Shown: in pieces, positions 35,142 to 46,311 of the stretch
Layout: every line of letters starts with the position of its first letter
Numbering within the stretch: the stretch's first letter is position 1
Assembly (NCBI RefSeq): GCF_030272615.1
Contig: NC_081410.1
Coordinates: 507,989,942 to 508,053,941, forward strand
Length of the DNA: 64,000 nucleotides
Direction: 5' to 3'
Source of the DNA: Cryptomeria japonica
Lineage: Eukaryota > Streptophyta > Pinopsida > Cupressales > Cupressaceae
Notes under the pieces: generated by a model
Seen by the model: only the letters and a program-made list of their open reading frames with translations
Told to the model about the DNA's origin: nothing
The model's database searches: none
Position numbers and translations under genes: made by a program

Positions 35142-36161
35142 CTACATTGATAGAGATGTAGAAATAGTATTAACACTAATGCATGGTCTTTTAGAAGCTT
35201 TAGTACGTCTGCAGGGATTATAGCCAAGTCCAAAGGCATAATTGTGAAAATTAGTCTCTAGAGGAACTCTTATCCCTTGTTCATGAGCACCACAACCTTT
35301 TCCATGATACCCATGCTTAGCAAAAATGCGAAAACCATGACCATAACGATCAGCCATTTCAGGAAGAGAAGGTGGTTTTTCATAAGACAAAGAATCAAAC
35401 TCTTCATAATTATAGATGTGAGGAGAAGAAGTTTGAGAAGCAGCCACAAAATTATTACTCATAGATTCAGGTAAGGTTGATTGATTTTTAGCTTCCTCTT
35501 TCTTTTCAACTTTATGATTTTCAGCTTCTTCCTTCTTTTCAATTTTAATTTCTCTGTAAGGAACCTTATATTCACCTACAAAGGTAGGGTTAAAATCAAG
35601 AGATCCCCAATCATCCTCTACGAGAACCTTCTCAGGATCAAAATCCTTTTTATGTGTAGTTTCAAGTCGAGAAGGATCCTCTTCAGGAGCTCCAGACTCA
35701 TCCAAAGAATTCCGATCATCGGAGAGCAAGGATTCATCGATAGGTTTCTTGTTTAAACAGTCATCACTAGACGAGGATGGCTTAGAAGGACTCCCTTTCG
35801 AAGTAGATGTTTGTAGACAAGCTTGAAAATTAGTATCACCCATCAAAGTGTATGTCTTATTGTTATAAATGAATTTAACTTGTCTATGCAATGTAGAGGG
35901 GATAGCTTGCATGTTGTGAATCCAAGGCCTCCCTAATAACAAGTTATATGTTAAATTTCCCGGCATAACATGGATAGGAGTAGGCAAAGTGACAGGTCCC
36001 ACTGTGAGAGGTAAGGTGATGATACCTAATGAAGTCTTAGCCACATTGTCAAAGCCACGAATGGGACGAGAGTCAGGCTCAATAAGAGACGTATCCACAT
36101 TCATCTTATGCAATAAATTAATGCTACACACATTAAGGCCAGAGCCATTATCTACTAGTGT
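35142..36161 (-). pseudogene. pol: G2 protease and G-patch-like linker
   Basis: After an in-frame TGA at about 36162, the frame carries the aspartic protease site LVDNGSGLNVC and its partner YNLLLGRPWIHNM. Tat elements typically show DNGS rather than DTGS. Near the end is a Gly-rich segment (RYGHGFRIFAKHGYHGKGCG, GLGYNP) that resembles the G-patch-like motif seen in Tat polyproteins. In between are acidic, low-complexity stretches (EKKEEAENHKVEKKEEAKN). The catalytic Asp is present. Confidence 0.85.
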
Positions 36162-37043
36162 TCATCTTATAGCAGTGTCTTTCATGATAGCCACAATCAT
36201 CAAGGGATCATATTGTTGTTGAATTTCACTAGTAGGCAACTCATCTTGGGTAAACACAATTTGAGCTTTAGGATTCATCACAGAGTTAACAAAAGATGCT
36301 ATATTACTAGATGTATTCGGTGGAGGAACATTCAAATCTTTCAAGGCATCTTGTAACATTCCATGATAAGCGGAAGAAGTTTGAATCAAATCCCAAAGGG
36401 ATATCTTAGCAGGGGTAGCTTTAAGTTGTTCTATGAGATCATATTCCTTACCCATAACTTGCGAAATATGGGGAGCTTGAGGAAGAATTGGTTGAGGATT
36501 AGGAAGGGAAACTAGAATAACAGGAGGAGGATTAGGTTGCCTATTATTTCTAGTATGATAAGTATGGGCAACCACATGATAACTCTCTCTAGTTATTTGT
36601 TTAGCATAACTGTAAGGACTTACAGTTTTTCTTCCTTGCACGGTGATGATTGGTTTATTCGGGGTACGAAAGGAATCATGATCATACCTTCCTTGGACAG
36701 TAAGGAGAGGTGATTTAAGAACTTGAAAGGTGGGAGAAGGATAAGCACCTTGGACTTCAAAGAGAGGCTTATTATGTTCATTCAAGTTTATCATGTTAAC
36801 CAATTTAGAGGCCTTGTTCTTGTTTAAAGATTTCGATAAAGCCACAAAGTCATCAAGAGCATCATCCAACAAAGCATGATCATATCGGTTAAAAGGTTTG
36901 TCTTTTGATTCAAAAGGAGACATCTCCTCATAGAGGGGATTATTGAAAACAACCATGTTACTAGATTCAGGGGAAGAGTTGATAGGAATGTATCCTTGAG
37001 AGGAATCATTCGACTTATCTTTCTCATCACACCTAAATGGCAT
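36162..37043 (-). pseudogene. gag: G2 gag C-terminal linker only; capsid core missing
   Basis: Open from a Met at 37043 to a TGA (probably a former Arg codon) before the protease. It has three repeats of VQGRYD / TVQGRK type (about 36620-36770), then EYDLIEQLKATPAKISLWDLI, which in Tat polyproteins lies between gag and protease. The normal Retrotrans_gag capsid and zinc knuckle are absent: only ~310 bases separate this ORF from the LTR. Either the capsid was lost or this subfamily uses another gag. Confidence 0.75.
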
Positions 37044-37330
37044 AGTAACAAGGTTTATGAGTTTTTGTTAAAATGAAGGTTTGGCATATTTAGGGTTTAA
37101 AAACTCATCTAAAGATTCATCTAATTCATCTTGGCTATACTCATAATAATCATCAAAAGCATGAACATTTTGCAAATAAAAATCTGACATTTTGAAAAGA
37201 TTGCATAAAATTTTCACACAATGCAAAGAAACACACTTTTTTTTTTTTTTTCTTTAATGAAAATGAAATGAAAACACACTAAATCTAGATCTAGATCTAA
37301 CAAATGTAATGCAAGAGGAAGCAATGATAG

Positions 37331-37350
37331 ATTCATGTCGGGTTCACCAA
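37331..37350 (-). promoter_or_regulatory. G2 primer-binding site, tRNA not assigned
   Basis: Minus-strand TTGGTGAACCCGACATGAAT starts two bases inside the LTR end. The position is right for a PBS and it ends in the TGG expected for CCA pairing. I could not match it to a specific plant tRNA from memory. Confidence 0.55.
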
Positions 37351-37352
37351 AA

Positions 37353-39015
37353 TGTGTGGGGGAAAAAGCGAGACTAGGTTAATCATGCCCTAATCCTACC
37401 TTTTGACACACATTACTGAATACGAAAGAGCCTAGAGATATCGCACAATTGGCTACTTCTTTTGGTGAAAGAGAGAGCCACGGGATATCTATTAGGATTT
37501 CTATTCCCTTGTTGAAATTGTAAGATCAAGTAATGCAAGTTCAAACCCTAATCCCAAAATGCAAGTATGAGCTAATAACAAGATTGTAGAATTGAGATTA
37601 AACAATGAACAGCTGTAAATACAAGGATGAAATAAGAATGTAGATGTGTACCCGAAGTCAAAATCGGACTGAAAATGTTCAGGATGGGGGCGTGGGCGCC
37701 ACTGTCCTGAAAACTGCACCGGAAATTGTTGTTCTGCACTCTGGAACACTGTCGGAAAGCTGTCTGCAAACTGTCTGTCCGGAGGACCAGGGCGCCCAAC
37801 GCCTCTGTCCCAGGGACCAGGGTGCCCAGCGCCCCTGTCCTGGCAGGACCAAGGTGCCCAGCGCCCCTGTCCCAGTCTTCTGCTCTGCAATTTGATACAG
37901 AGTGCTATCTCGACCTTCTTTCTCCGGATCTGTATCCCGCGACGTCGTCTGAATCCCGAAACCTGCAATGATATCTGAAAAAGGGTGTATGGGCGGCTAT
38001 ATAGGGTTTTGCCTTAGTCAAACCCCTGCTTCGGTGATTTCCACCTCCACGAATAGCCAAGTTGTTTTGTAAAATGTATTGTGTGTGCAGACCTAGTGTG
38101 TGTGTAAGGTCCTAAAATGCAAGAAAGCAAACTAGAGAAACCTAGAAAGTAAACCCTAATTGCTTGTAAATGATAACGTAAATGCTCTAAATCAAGATGC
38201 AAAGTGATCTAAAGCATGAATAAATGATGTATTGAAGCTTATGTAAAGACATGAAAACAACATGAAATCATACCCAACCCTCAAGGGAGGAGTACAAGCC
38301 AATCTTCAGTCGGTAATCTCCTATTGTTCTTCAATGTCTTCCAAGCCCTAAGTGGATGAATGAATTTGATAGATGCTTGATAGAAAGATGTTGTAAGATG
38401 TTGAAGTCTTCAAAGATCTGCCCTTTCGCTGCATATGAAGTTCCTGGAAACAAAAATCAGATCCCTTCAAATGAGGAAAGAGAGCTTTTATGTATGAAAC
38501 CCTAGGTCGTAAATTCGTATTTTGGCCGACCTAGAGATTGAATATCCCGCCAATTTCTTGGGGTTAAGCTTTATTTTATGATTGGATCGCGCTCCTAAAA
38601 TGTCGGGAAAAATGTCCCGGACCATGTTGCACTCCGGGTGCCATGGTCCCGACAACTTTTCACCAAATTTTCAGGGCCGTCGGATATGATGATTTTAGAG
38701 AGAATCCCGAAGTTACAGGTGATTTCGAGATGTTTTGACCCCGAAACCAAGCCCCCAAGTTCGAAATAGGACTTAATTAGGGTTTTTGATTAAGTGGTGT
38801 ATTAGAGGAATAAAATGCGAAGGGCGCGCTTTAGTGAAAAGGGCCCAATTTTATGATGTAGAGAATGATGAAATGGGACCTTAGACCTAATTAATTTGAT
38901 TAATTAAGTGCTTAAGGAGAAATGCAATGCAGAATGTAAAATGCACTAAGGCGGGTGCTAAACTAGGTGTGAAATTGTACCACCCTAGCAAGTGCGTACA
39001 ATTTACGACGCTACA
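37353..39015 (-). repeat. G2 5' LTR
   Basis: 1,663 bp, same length as 26167-27829. It contains the GC-rich minisatellite near 37780-37880. Starts TGTAGCGTCGTAAATTG on the minus strand at 39015. Confidence 0.95.
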
Positions 39016-39189
39016 ATATCAATCAAATACAATTACTTGAGAGAGAAAGTTAGTGAAGAGAAGGTGAAGCTGAAATATGTATCTACAAAGGAACAAATTG
39101 TTGATATTTTCACTAGTCTTTTCACTGTAGATACATTTATTTACATGAGAGACAAGTTAGGGATATCCACCCCGCCTAATAAGAAATAG
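39016..39189 (+). pseudogene. pol: C1 RNase H, C-terminal end
   Basis: Continues from 26166 across G2: TKHIS joins IKYNYLREKV, then VSTKEQIVDIFT and DKLGIS, ending in TAG at 39187. This is the typical C-terminus of copia RNase H. It is collinear with the segment before G2, which proves the nesting. Confidence 0.92.
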
Positions 39190-39505
39190 ATGCATTGAGT
39201 TGCATCGATCTAGTGGATTTGAGATCCTTATTATTTTATCTAGATTGGTGTGTTGGTGTTGCTCCTCTGTTAGAGTAGTCTATTGATTTGGTTGTGCATC
39301 CCAAGGGGAGAGATATTCATGTTTCTATTTTGGGAGAGAGTTTGGTTTTCTTTTTTGGAGATCTTTGGTATTGTTGTCAAAGGAGGACAAAGATCATGTG
39401 AAAAACTACATTATCTATCTTAGGGGGAGTTTGTTGGTGATAACTTCTTCTTGCATTAATTGTTTTTCACATTCATATGTTTCCATCAATGACAAAGGGG
39501 GAGAT
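39190..39505 (+). promoter_or_regulatory. C1 3' UTR with three purine tracts and PPT
   Basis: Tracts: cccaaggggagagat near 39300, cttagggggag near 39419, and gacaaagggggagat ending at 39505 directly before TGTTGG. The last is the PPT. The same three-tract pattern is found in R1 and R3. Confidence 0.85.
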
Positions 39506-40760
39506 TGTTGGAGTTATTGGATATTGTTTTTCATTTTTTTTGCTAGGATATGTTGTTGTCATTGATGTCAACATATTCATGTGGTTTACTTCGGTGAGTT
39601 TCGGAAGATCTTCTGATCCGGTTTTGTAGTTTGGTTATGCTAATCACTACTTTGTAGAATCCGATATTTCCTTTGGAATATTTCGATGTGATCAGATCTT
39701 GTGCTAAGGTTTTGGGATATTGTTTGGGATGATCTTGTATATCTTCATTTTATATGGTTTTTGATTTGGTGGCCCACAAGTTATCCTTCTTTGTGGCAGT
39801 TGTTGATTGGCTATGTTCTTGAACTTTCCGATGTTGATTGATGAAGATTTGATAAGTGGTGTTGTTCCAACTATTTGTGATGATTCTAACATGCTCTTTG
39901 GTGTTTCCTAGTCATGTCCTATTTGTTTTGGTGATCCACATTGATCATTGTGCAAATTTTTGGTGGTTTTTGTCAACTGGTATTGATTTTCATGTTATGT
40001 GGTACTTTTGATGGTGTAGTTTGTTGCAGTTCATTGTGACGTGATTTCCAGTGGATGAGATGATTTTGAAATTTGAAATATAGGTCCATGCTATGTAATT
40101 CAAATCATTATATTGGTTCACTAATTAATCCTTGTATCTTGTAATGTAATTTTGTGAGTTGAGGGTTGAAGGTTTAGCCGACGTTGTTATAAAGGTTGAT
40201 GGATTTTATATATAGGTATGTTATTCACTGAGTTTTGGTGTCAAGATAGTGTTTGCATTATCATAGAAATGTGAATGTGCAAACAAGAAATTTATCATTC
40301 AATGAATTGTTGAGGTGAGATTAGTGTTCCTAAGTAGACAACTATGCTTAACTGAAACTGTCATCAACTATTTGTAGATGTTATTATTGTAGTTCATTCC
40401 TTCCGGATTATAGTCTGAATCATATTGTAAGTCAATGAGACCTCCCAAAGGGTTGTAGCCTACCGATCATATATATTTGGAGCAATGAGCTCTAGGCAAT
40501 GTGCCTAAATGCATGTGCATTACCCATTGTAATATTTTTATATACTACTGTAGAGTATCATCTTACTCTGGGTAGGTTCCCACAGTGTTTTTCCCTTAAC
40601 CGGGTTTTCCACATCAAAAATATTGGTGTTGTGTGTTGTGTTGTTAATTTTCTTATCTGTTTATTGTTGTAGTTTATCAGTTTATGTCTTGAAGTTTAAT
40701 TATGAGATCAGGTGAAGACTGATTCACCCCCCCTCTCAGTATTCTTTCTTGATTGCTGCT
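39506..40760 (+). repeat. C1 3' LTR
   Basis: Starts TGTTGGAGTT after the PPT. From 39966 on it is collinear with the 5' LTR remnant 5070-5862. It ends shortly after gattcaccccccctctcagt; the exact end is uncertain by ~10 bases because the two copies diverge there. Confidence 0.85.
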
Positions 40761-40804
40761 AATAGTGTAACTCTTCTCATTGTCTTTATGCTTGGGGGCA
40801 AATG

Positions 40805-40809
40805 ATCTC

Positions 40810-40875
<66 letters not shown>
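40805..40875. repeat. CT microsatellite
   Basis: About 70 bases of nearly pure (CT)n with one ccc interruption, followed by actcactcac. It lies just right of the C1 3' LTR. Confidence 0.95.
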
Positions 40876-40879
<4 letters not shown>

Positions 40880-42438
40880 ACTCACAAAGGATATACTTTT
40901 CCTTTGTTGAGTGGTGTTTTCTTATGATTTAGTATCACTCCTTGTGTGAGATGGTTATTTTCTCAAGGATTTTCTCTTATGCAAGAAGTGTGTGATCTTA
41001 ACTACAACCTATTTTTCACTTGGAAGTGTACACCTATCATGAACTTACCCCTCACATTGGGTCAAAAGTGTGTCATCCTTCATCAAGAATCCCTTTCAAC
41101 TAGTATTGGGAGGAAGGTTTGAAATCTTGTTCCCCTTCCTTTCTTTCAAAATGCTATGTTTGTTCAAGAAAATCCTCTTGGAGGTAGATGTCTTTTGAGC
41201 AAAGATCGGTTCTCTTCCAAGGATCTCCTTTACACCTATTGCAAGATATCTCTTTTTCAACTATCTTATCCTTGCTTATAAGAGTATTTCCCCTTTATCT
41301 TGGATTTATGACATTGTTTCCTAAAGGATATATCCTTGGTGTTGAAGAAAAGGTATCCTTGTCTCTAAGATTACTTTAGGCATCAACATGGAGCTAGGTT
41401 GATATTTGAAGGGGGAAGCACCCATATCACTCCCTTTGTAGCATATTGTACCATACTTTTGCATATCATTTTTGCATGTCTTAAATGGGGTGTTCATCCT
41501 CAAATTAAGAGTAAAAAAAATCTTAGAGAAAGATGCTGCACACCCAAATCTAGACACAACATTGATATATGTCTTAAGAGAGGTTATACATTACCAAAAC
41601 CAGAGTAAAAAAAATCTTACACAAAATATCATTGAAACCAAACATGTATCTATTTCAACCGGGGTTACACATTCTCGAAACTAGAGGAAACTCTTAGAGG
41701 GAGATTTTCCTGAAGTCAGACATTCTCCCCTTGGCATTTACATAGTCACCACTTGCAATTTGTATTTACATTACATGTATATTCATATGCACACTCTTAT
41801 ATGGGGTGCTATATACTTGAAACTAGACATCACTTGCACACATGGACGAGGATGATTGGAACTAGCAAAAAATAGCTAGACTATTTCTACTCTCCTCCCC
41901 AACATGGATAACCTAGATAAAAACATCTAGGAGCAAGGTATCCATGTCATTTCTCATCATTATTCTCATGGATCACCTAGACCACATCAAGAGTGTATCT
42001 TTTCTCTCTCTTTCCTTACTGTTATGAATTCGTAGCTTTGTTATTGACAATTCGTGGATGATGCATGTTTTTCCCTTTTATGTGATTTCTTGAATTAGCG
42101 AGATGGCATTTTTCAAGAATGATGAACTAGTGGTTGAGATATTTTGATATCAAGGTCTCTTCAACTAGTTGACTTGAGGTCTTGTTTTTGGTCTTTGGAT
42201 TGTGTTGTGTGTCTTTTATCTTTTTTCCTTTGTTTATTTGTCTTTGTTTGGCTTTTTGTTTATCTTATTTTTTGCATGCCCTTGCATATGATTAAGTGAG
42301 TTAAGATCCTAAGATTGGGGCTTGGTTCTTTGAAATTAGTGATAATTTATACTCCATGGGATTTTTCTCCTCATTCCTCCTCTTCTTCATATCTCTTTCA
42401 TCTACTTTCCCATGAGTATTTGTGTAACCTCATACTGA
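40876..42438 (+). other. Non-coding stretch, probably 3' part of gypsy G3
   Basis: No coding similarity found. Loosely repeated ~100-base segments occur at about 41470-41700, each ending in a GGGGT-TACA-like word and aaactagag, with a further echo near 41800. The region ends at a PPT and LTR start (42439-42456), so it may be the 3' UTR of a gypsy element whose left part is lost. Confidence 0.4.
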
Positions 42439-43598
42439 CACTAAAGTGGGGCCTAAATGTAGCATCCTAAATTGTACTCCCTTACAATTTAGTCCACATT
42501 TTGATCCCTCACCTTAGTGTTTATCCACAAATGCTTAATTAAGAGCTGATTATTCTTGCATCATGCAAATATGGCCTTGTTTTCACTTTATACATCACAT
42601 GGCCCCTTAGTCTAGCCCTAAAGTAGGGTAGGACTAGGGCATGGTACTTTGGTCCTCATTATTTGGGCCTCATTTTGAACCCATTTAGCATTATCAAATT
42701 TGAATAGGAAATCTCTCTCTACGTCAGCCTATGTCAGAAAATTAACATGCTTTCTGACAAGAAAGTATATAAGAAGGCTTTCACCTTTCGTTTGAGGATC
42801 ATAAGGAAAGGGTATAAGGATGATATTATAATCATCAACCATTGAAGTATTCATCATCAAGAATTTATAGAGGCCTTCAAGGCTATATTATTCATTCATC
42901 AATTGTGGAGCAACATTAAATCATTCATATGTAAGCACATGTGTGTCATTAGGGTTTTGTCATGTTCATGCCATTTCATGCAACATATGTGATTACATTC
43001 AAGAAGAAAAGCATCATTATCAGTCATTGTAGATCTAAGGTATATCCTTTCATTATTTATTTCAGTATTTGCAATATTACAATCAAGGTTAGTTCATAAA
43101 CCGGGGTTTGACTTAGGAAACCGCTTATTTACAACCTTTTACCTTTTTTTGTGTGTAGGAAACCGGTACAAATATGTGATTTTAAGAATCAAAATTATTT
43201 ACAGAGATGAATAAACCTCTTTTGGTGTGCAAAAATTTTAGAGGACTAGAGTGAAGGGCACTTCAATCTTGCCATTTTTGGAAAATTTTCAGGGATCAGA
43301 TTGAAATCTACTTATAATTTTTAGATCCAAGTGTGTGTGTCATTCTCGCAGTTGTAGCTCATTGTTTCCATTTTTTTATCTTCATTTTCAACACTTTACC
43401 CTAATTTCAGCAATTCAACTCACAAAAGAGGTTTTATAAATTCATCCCTTTAATCCAATTAATATTCAGTCCTAATCCTTGCTAGTTTGTGACTGAATCT
43501 ATTGCATTCTAACACTCTTTTCAATGTAATAGGTCCCTAAAAAAATTAATTGTTTTTATCCTTCATGTGGTAGAAATCCTAATTTTTCACACATTGCA
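42439..43598 (+). repeat. G3 PPT and LTR, Tat-like
   Basis: PPT ctaaagtggggcctaaa is followed at 42456 by TGTAGCATCCTAAATTGTAC, nearly the same start as the G2 LTR. A TATA-like agtatataagaagg lies near 42764. The LTR end is not certain; 43598 (tcaca) is a guess from the change to RNase H-type sequence after it. No second LTR was found in the window. Confidence 0.6.
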
Positions 43599-43689
43599 TT
43601 CATTAAACAACAGATTAAGGAAAATGTGAATATTGCCTCCTATGGTTTGTCTGAAATAATGCCTAGTTTTGAAGATCTCAGAATTAAGC

Positions 43690-44250
43690 AGATTTGGGGA
43701 ATAAGACACAACCTCATGAGGATCAATTGGAATAAAATGATATTAATAATGGAGTGAAAATGGTCCCCTCTGGAGGTTGGATGGACTAAATGCAATTTTG
43801 ATCGCTATTCCAAAGGTAACCTGGGAACTTAGGCGCTAGAGGATTCACTAGACATAGTAGCTAGGAGAATATTAATTGAGGGATACTGTGTGAACTTGGG
43901 TAGGGGTTCTAATAATAGAGTAGAATTTGTTGTTGTGTGGTAAGGACTTCAAAGACTAAGTCAGATGAATAGTCAGAATGTCATCCTTGAAGGAGACTCT
44001 AAGTTGATCGTAGATTGCTTAAATGAAAAAGTGGGAATTCCTTGGGAAATTAAAAATGTCTTCGAAGAAGGAAATTATTTAATGAGATTATTTCCTAATA
44101 TTAGATTTTAGTATGTCATTTAGGAAGGAAATAGGCAGCCGATGAAGTGGCCAATTATGGCCTTAACTATGTAGAGTGGATGCTCATCAATTTCACCCAA
44201 TTCCCTACAAGAGTTAGAGAAATTTTATCTCTAGTTCAAGGACCAAGTAT
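43690..44250 (+). pseudogene. RNase H domain, LINE or RVT_3 type, copy 1
   Basis: Reads WTKCNFDR (first Asp), NNRVEFVVVW (Glu), LQRLSQMN and VILEGDSKLIVDCLN (second Asp) on the plus strand, then EGNRQP. This is the RNase H found at the end of plant LINE ORF2 proteins and in related plant genes. TAG stops near 43830 and 43941 and later ones break it. Upstream RT is not seen within reach, so it is a fragment. Confidence 0.75.
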
Positions 44251-44624
44251 TATCTAAAAGATTCTATTTCCTTTACTAATAATCATGACAATGCTCATTA
44301 ATATAAATTTAAATAAAAAATGGTGGAAAGGTGCCAAAAAATTTGAACTCAAAATTGGTTGTTGAGTTGGATGCTGATGTGGATTTTGGGGCTCAAGTTG
44401 AGCTAGCAAATATTTATCACTCCCCTTGGCATGAGGGAATTAAGTGATTATAAAGTATTGAATGATACAAATGAGTCATATCACTATCTATCTATCACTG
44501 TCACATATAATGATATTATTAGATGGATTAGAACTGAATGAAATTTTCTTTCTTGTAAGAAAAATCATTTTGTGAAATCTCACTTCACTTGTGTGAATAG
44601 AATAGATATTATTAATAATACTAG
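44251..44624. other. Spacer after RNase H copy 1
   Basis: No ORF recognised. It ends with actag, the left half of the target duplication of the solo LTR that follows. Confidence 0.4.
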
Positions 44625-46198
44625 TGTAGCATCATAAATTGTACACCCTTAATTGGGTGGTAAATTTCCACATTTAGGTTAGCATCCACCTTAGTGTGTT
44701 GAATCTTGCATTTTAATTTCCCTTTAAGTATTTAATTAATCTAAACTCCTCTACACATCATAAAATTTGGCCCTTAATCTTGAGTGTGCTCCTTTTTATT
44801 TTATTCTTTCAATTAATTAATCCATCCAAATCCCTAATTATATCCTATTTCAACCTTGAAGGCCCAATTTCACATACCTAAACACCTTGAATCATCACAT
44901 CCTTTTGGAATTTAATTTAGAATCAGAATACCTTGCTTCCCTAAAAGTTTGGGAAAAAGTTGGTCGGATCGGGATGATGCCTCTTGGTCCCTACTTTTTC
45001 TCCCCAAATTTTGGGAGCATGTTTTGGTAGTATTTTTATGTTTAAATCCAATGGATTGTGAAATTATATTGATTCTAGGTTGACCTATCATCAAAAACAA
45101 AGTTAGGGTTTCATACATATAGCCTTTCCTTTCCTCATTTGAAGGATCCATCTACAAAAAATTGAAGGATCCTCTTCTGAAGTGAAAGTGTGGGTTATGT
45201 GGATTCTTCAATCAGAAAATCAAGCATCTATCAAGTCTACATCAAGCATTTTCATCATCAGTTGAAGCTTTGGGATATTGAAGAATAATAGGAGATCACC
45301 GATATTTGATTCACTTGTACCTTTCCCTTAGGGTTTGGTATAGTTTCATGTTATTTTCATATCTCTTTATAAGTTTCACAACACTTGTTTTTAGACTTTT
45401 ATTCATGCTTTAGATCCATTATTGCATTTGTGATTTGAATCATTCATTTAAGGTTTAATATCTAGGCGTAGGGTAGAACTCTAGATTTACTTTCTTGTTC
45501 ATTTAGGATCTTGCATACACACAAGGTTCTTGCACATTCATTTTCAGTACTTTATTGGCTATTTGTGGAGATGGAAATCACCAAAACAAGGATTTTGACT
45601 AAGGAAAAACCCTATATAGCTATCTAAACACCATTTTTCAAGTTGCAGGTGTAGGTACAGGAATTTGATGGATGCATGATCTTCTGAACCGACAAAAAAC
45701 ATAGGTGCGGACTCAAGGCCAAAGGCAAGTCTCAGTTTTCTAGGACTAGAGAATCGTGCCATAGCCAAAGACAAAGGCATGCCACCCTAGTCCTCTATTT
45801 TTTTCTTCTTTCTATGGTAGTTTTGTAGCTCAAAATATCAAGGACCATGGTGTAGCACCCTGGACGAGCTCGGTTAGACCTAATTTCGAGTGACAAGTAC
45901 ACATCTAAGTTTGATTTCCATTTCTGTACTTTGTGTCTTAGTTTCAAAATATACATTTTTTGTATTTTTGAAGTTATATTAGGATCTCTAGTTATCTCCT
46001 TAGCCTAGTTGACCACACTATCACATTTTGCACACTTCCTATCATTGCAGCAAAGGAATGGAAACCCTAAAGATATTCCTTGACTCTCTTTCACAAGTAG
46101 TTAAAGTGAATCATCTCCTTAAGCTATTTTGTAATCCAATGTGTGTATGAGAGTGGGATTAGGTCTTTGTTTTCTTAATTCCATTTTCATCCTATACA
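44625..46198 (+). repeat. Solo LTR, diverged Tat (G2-like) family
   Basis: 1,574 bp, TGTAGCATCATAAATTG to cctataca, flanked by a perfect duplication actag (44620-44624 and 46199-46203). No internal region, hence a solo LTR. Parts match the G2 LTR in order, for example tttggcccttaa near 44764, ggaaatcacc near 45574 and accctatatagct near 45605. It also carries the ttcatgctttagat word. Base changes are many, so it is old. Confidence 0.92.
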
Positions 46199-46311
46199 AC
46201 TAGCCTTAATTAATGTCAGCTTTCCTTTTGTGGGGTCTGCAACAAGCTTGTGGGTCTACTCTATGTTGTGCCTATTTACCTTGCCAAATGATGTTTTCGC
46301 CAAATTGTGAA

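Larger units (their letters stand above)
26167..39015 (-). mobile_element. G2: Tat-like Ty3/gypsy element with antisense PMD gene
   Basis: The element is 12.8 kb, with two LTRs of equal length (1,663 bp) and a perfect 5-bp target duplication atatc (26162-26166 and 39016-39020). On the minus strand the order is LTR, PBS, gag C-terminal linker, protease with G-patch-like motif, RT, RNase H, second RNase H, integrase, then the antisense PMD gene, PPT and LTR. The second RNase H and the DNGSG protease site are hallmarks of the Tat lineage. The LTRs differ by eye at about 3% of bases, nearly all transitions, so this is among the youngest insertions here. The gag capsid core is missing. Confidence 0.93.
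5070..40760 (+). mobile_element. C1: old Ty1/copia element hosting four insertions
   Basis: With insertions removed, C1 reads: 5' LTR (partial), PBS, gag, protease, integrase, RT, RNase H, PPT, 3' LTR, all on the plus strand and in copia order (integrase before RT). Joining across G1 restores the GAG-pre-integrase motif WLWHRRM-CHVNF. Joining across R2/R3 restores ACKDDN-WIRAM at the integrase-RT boundary, and joining across G2 restores TKHIS-IK in RNase H. In-frame stops and lost catalytic residues show it is dead. The exact right end is uncertain by about 10 bases. Confidence 0.9.

Noticed and set aside
40677-40877. Minus-strand ORF with long Arg-Glu repeats
   Set aside because: It is the translation of the CT microsatellite at 40805-40875, with no other support.
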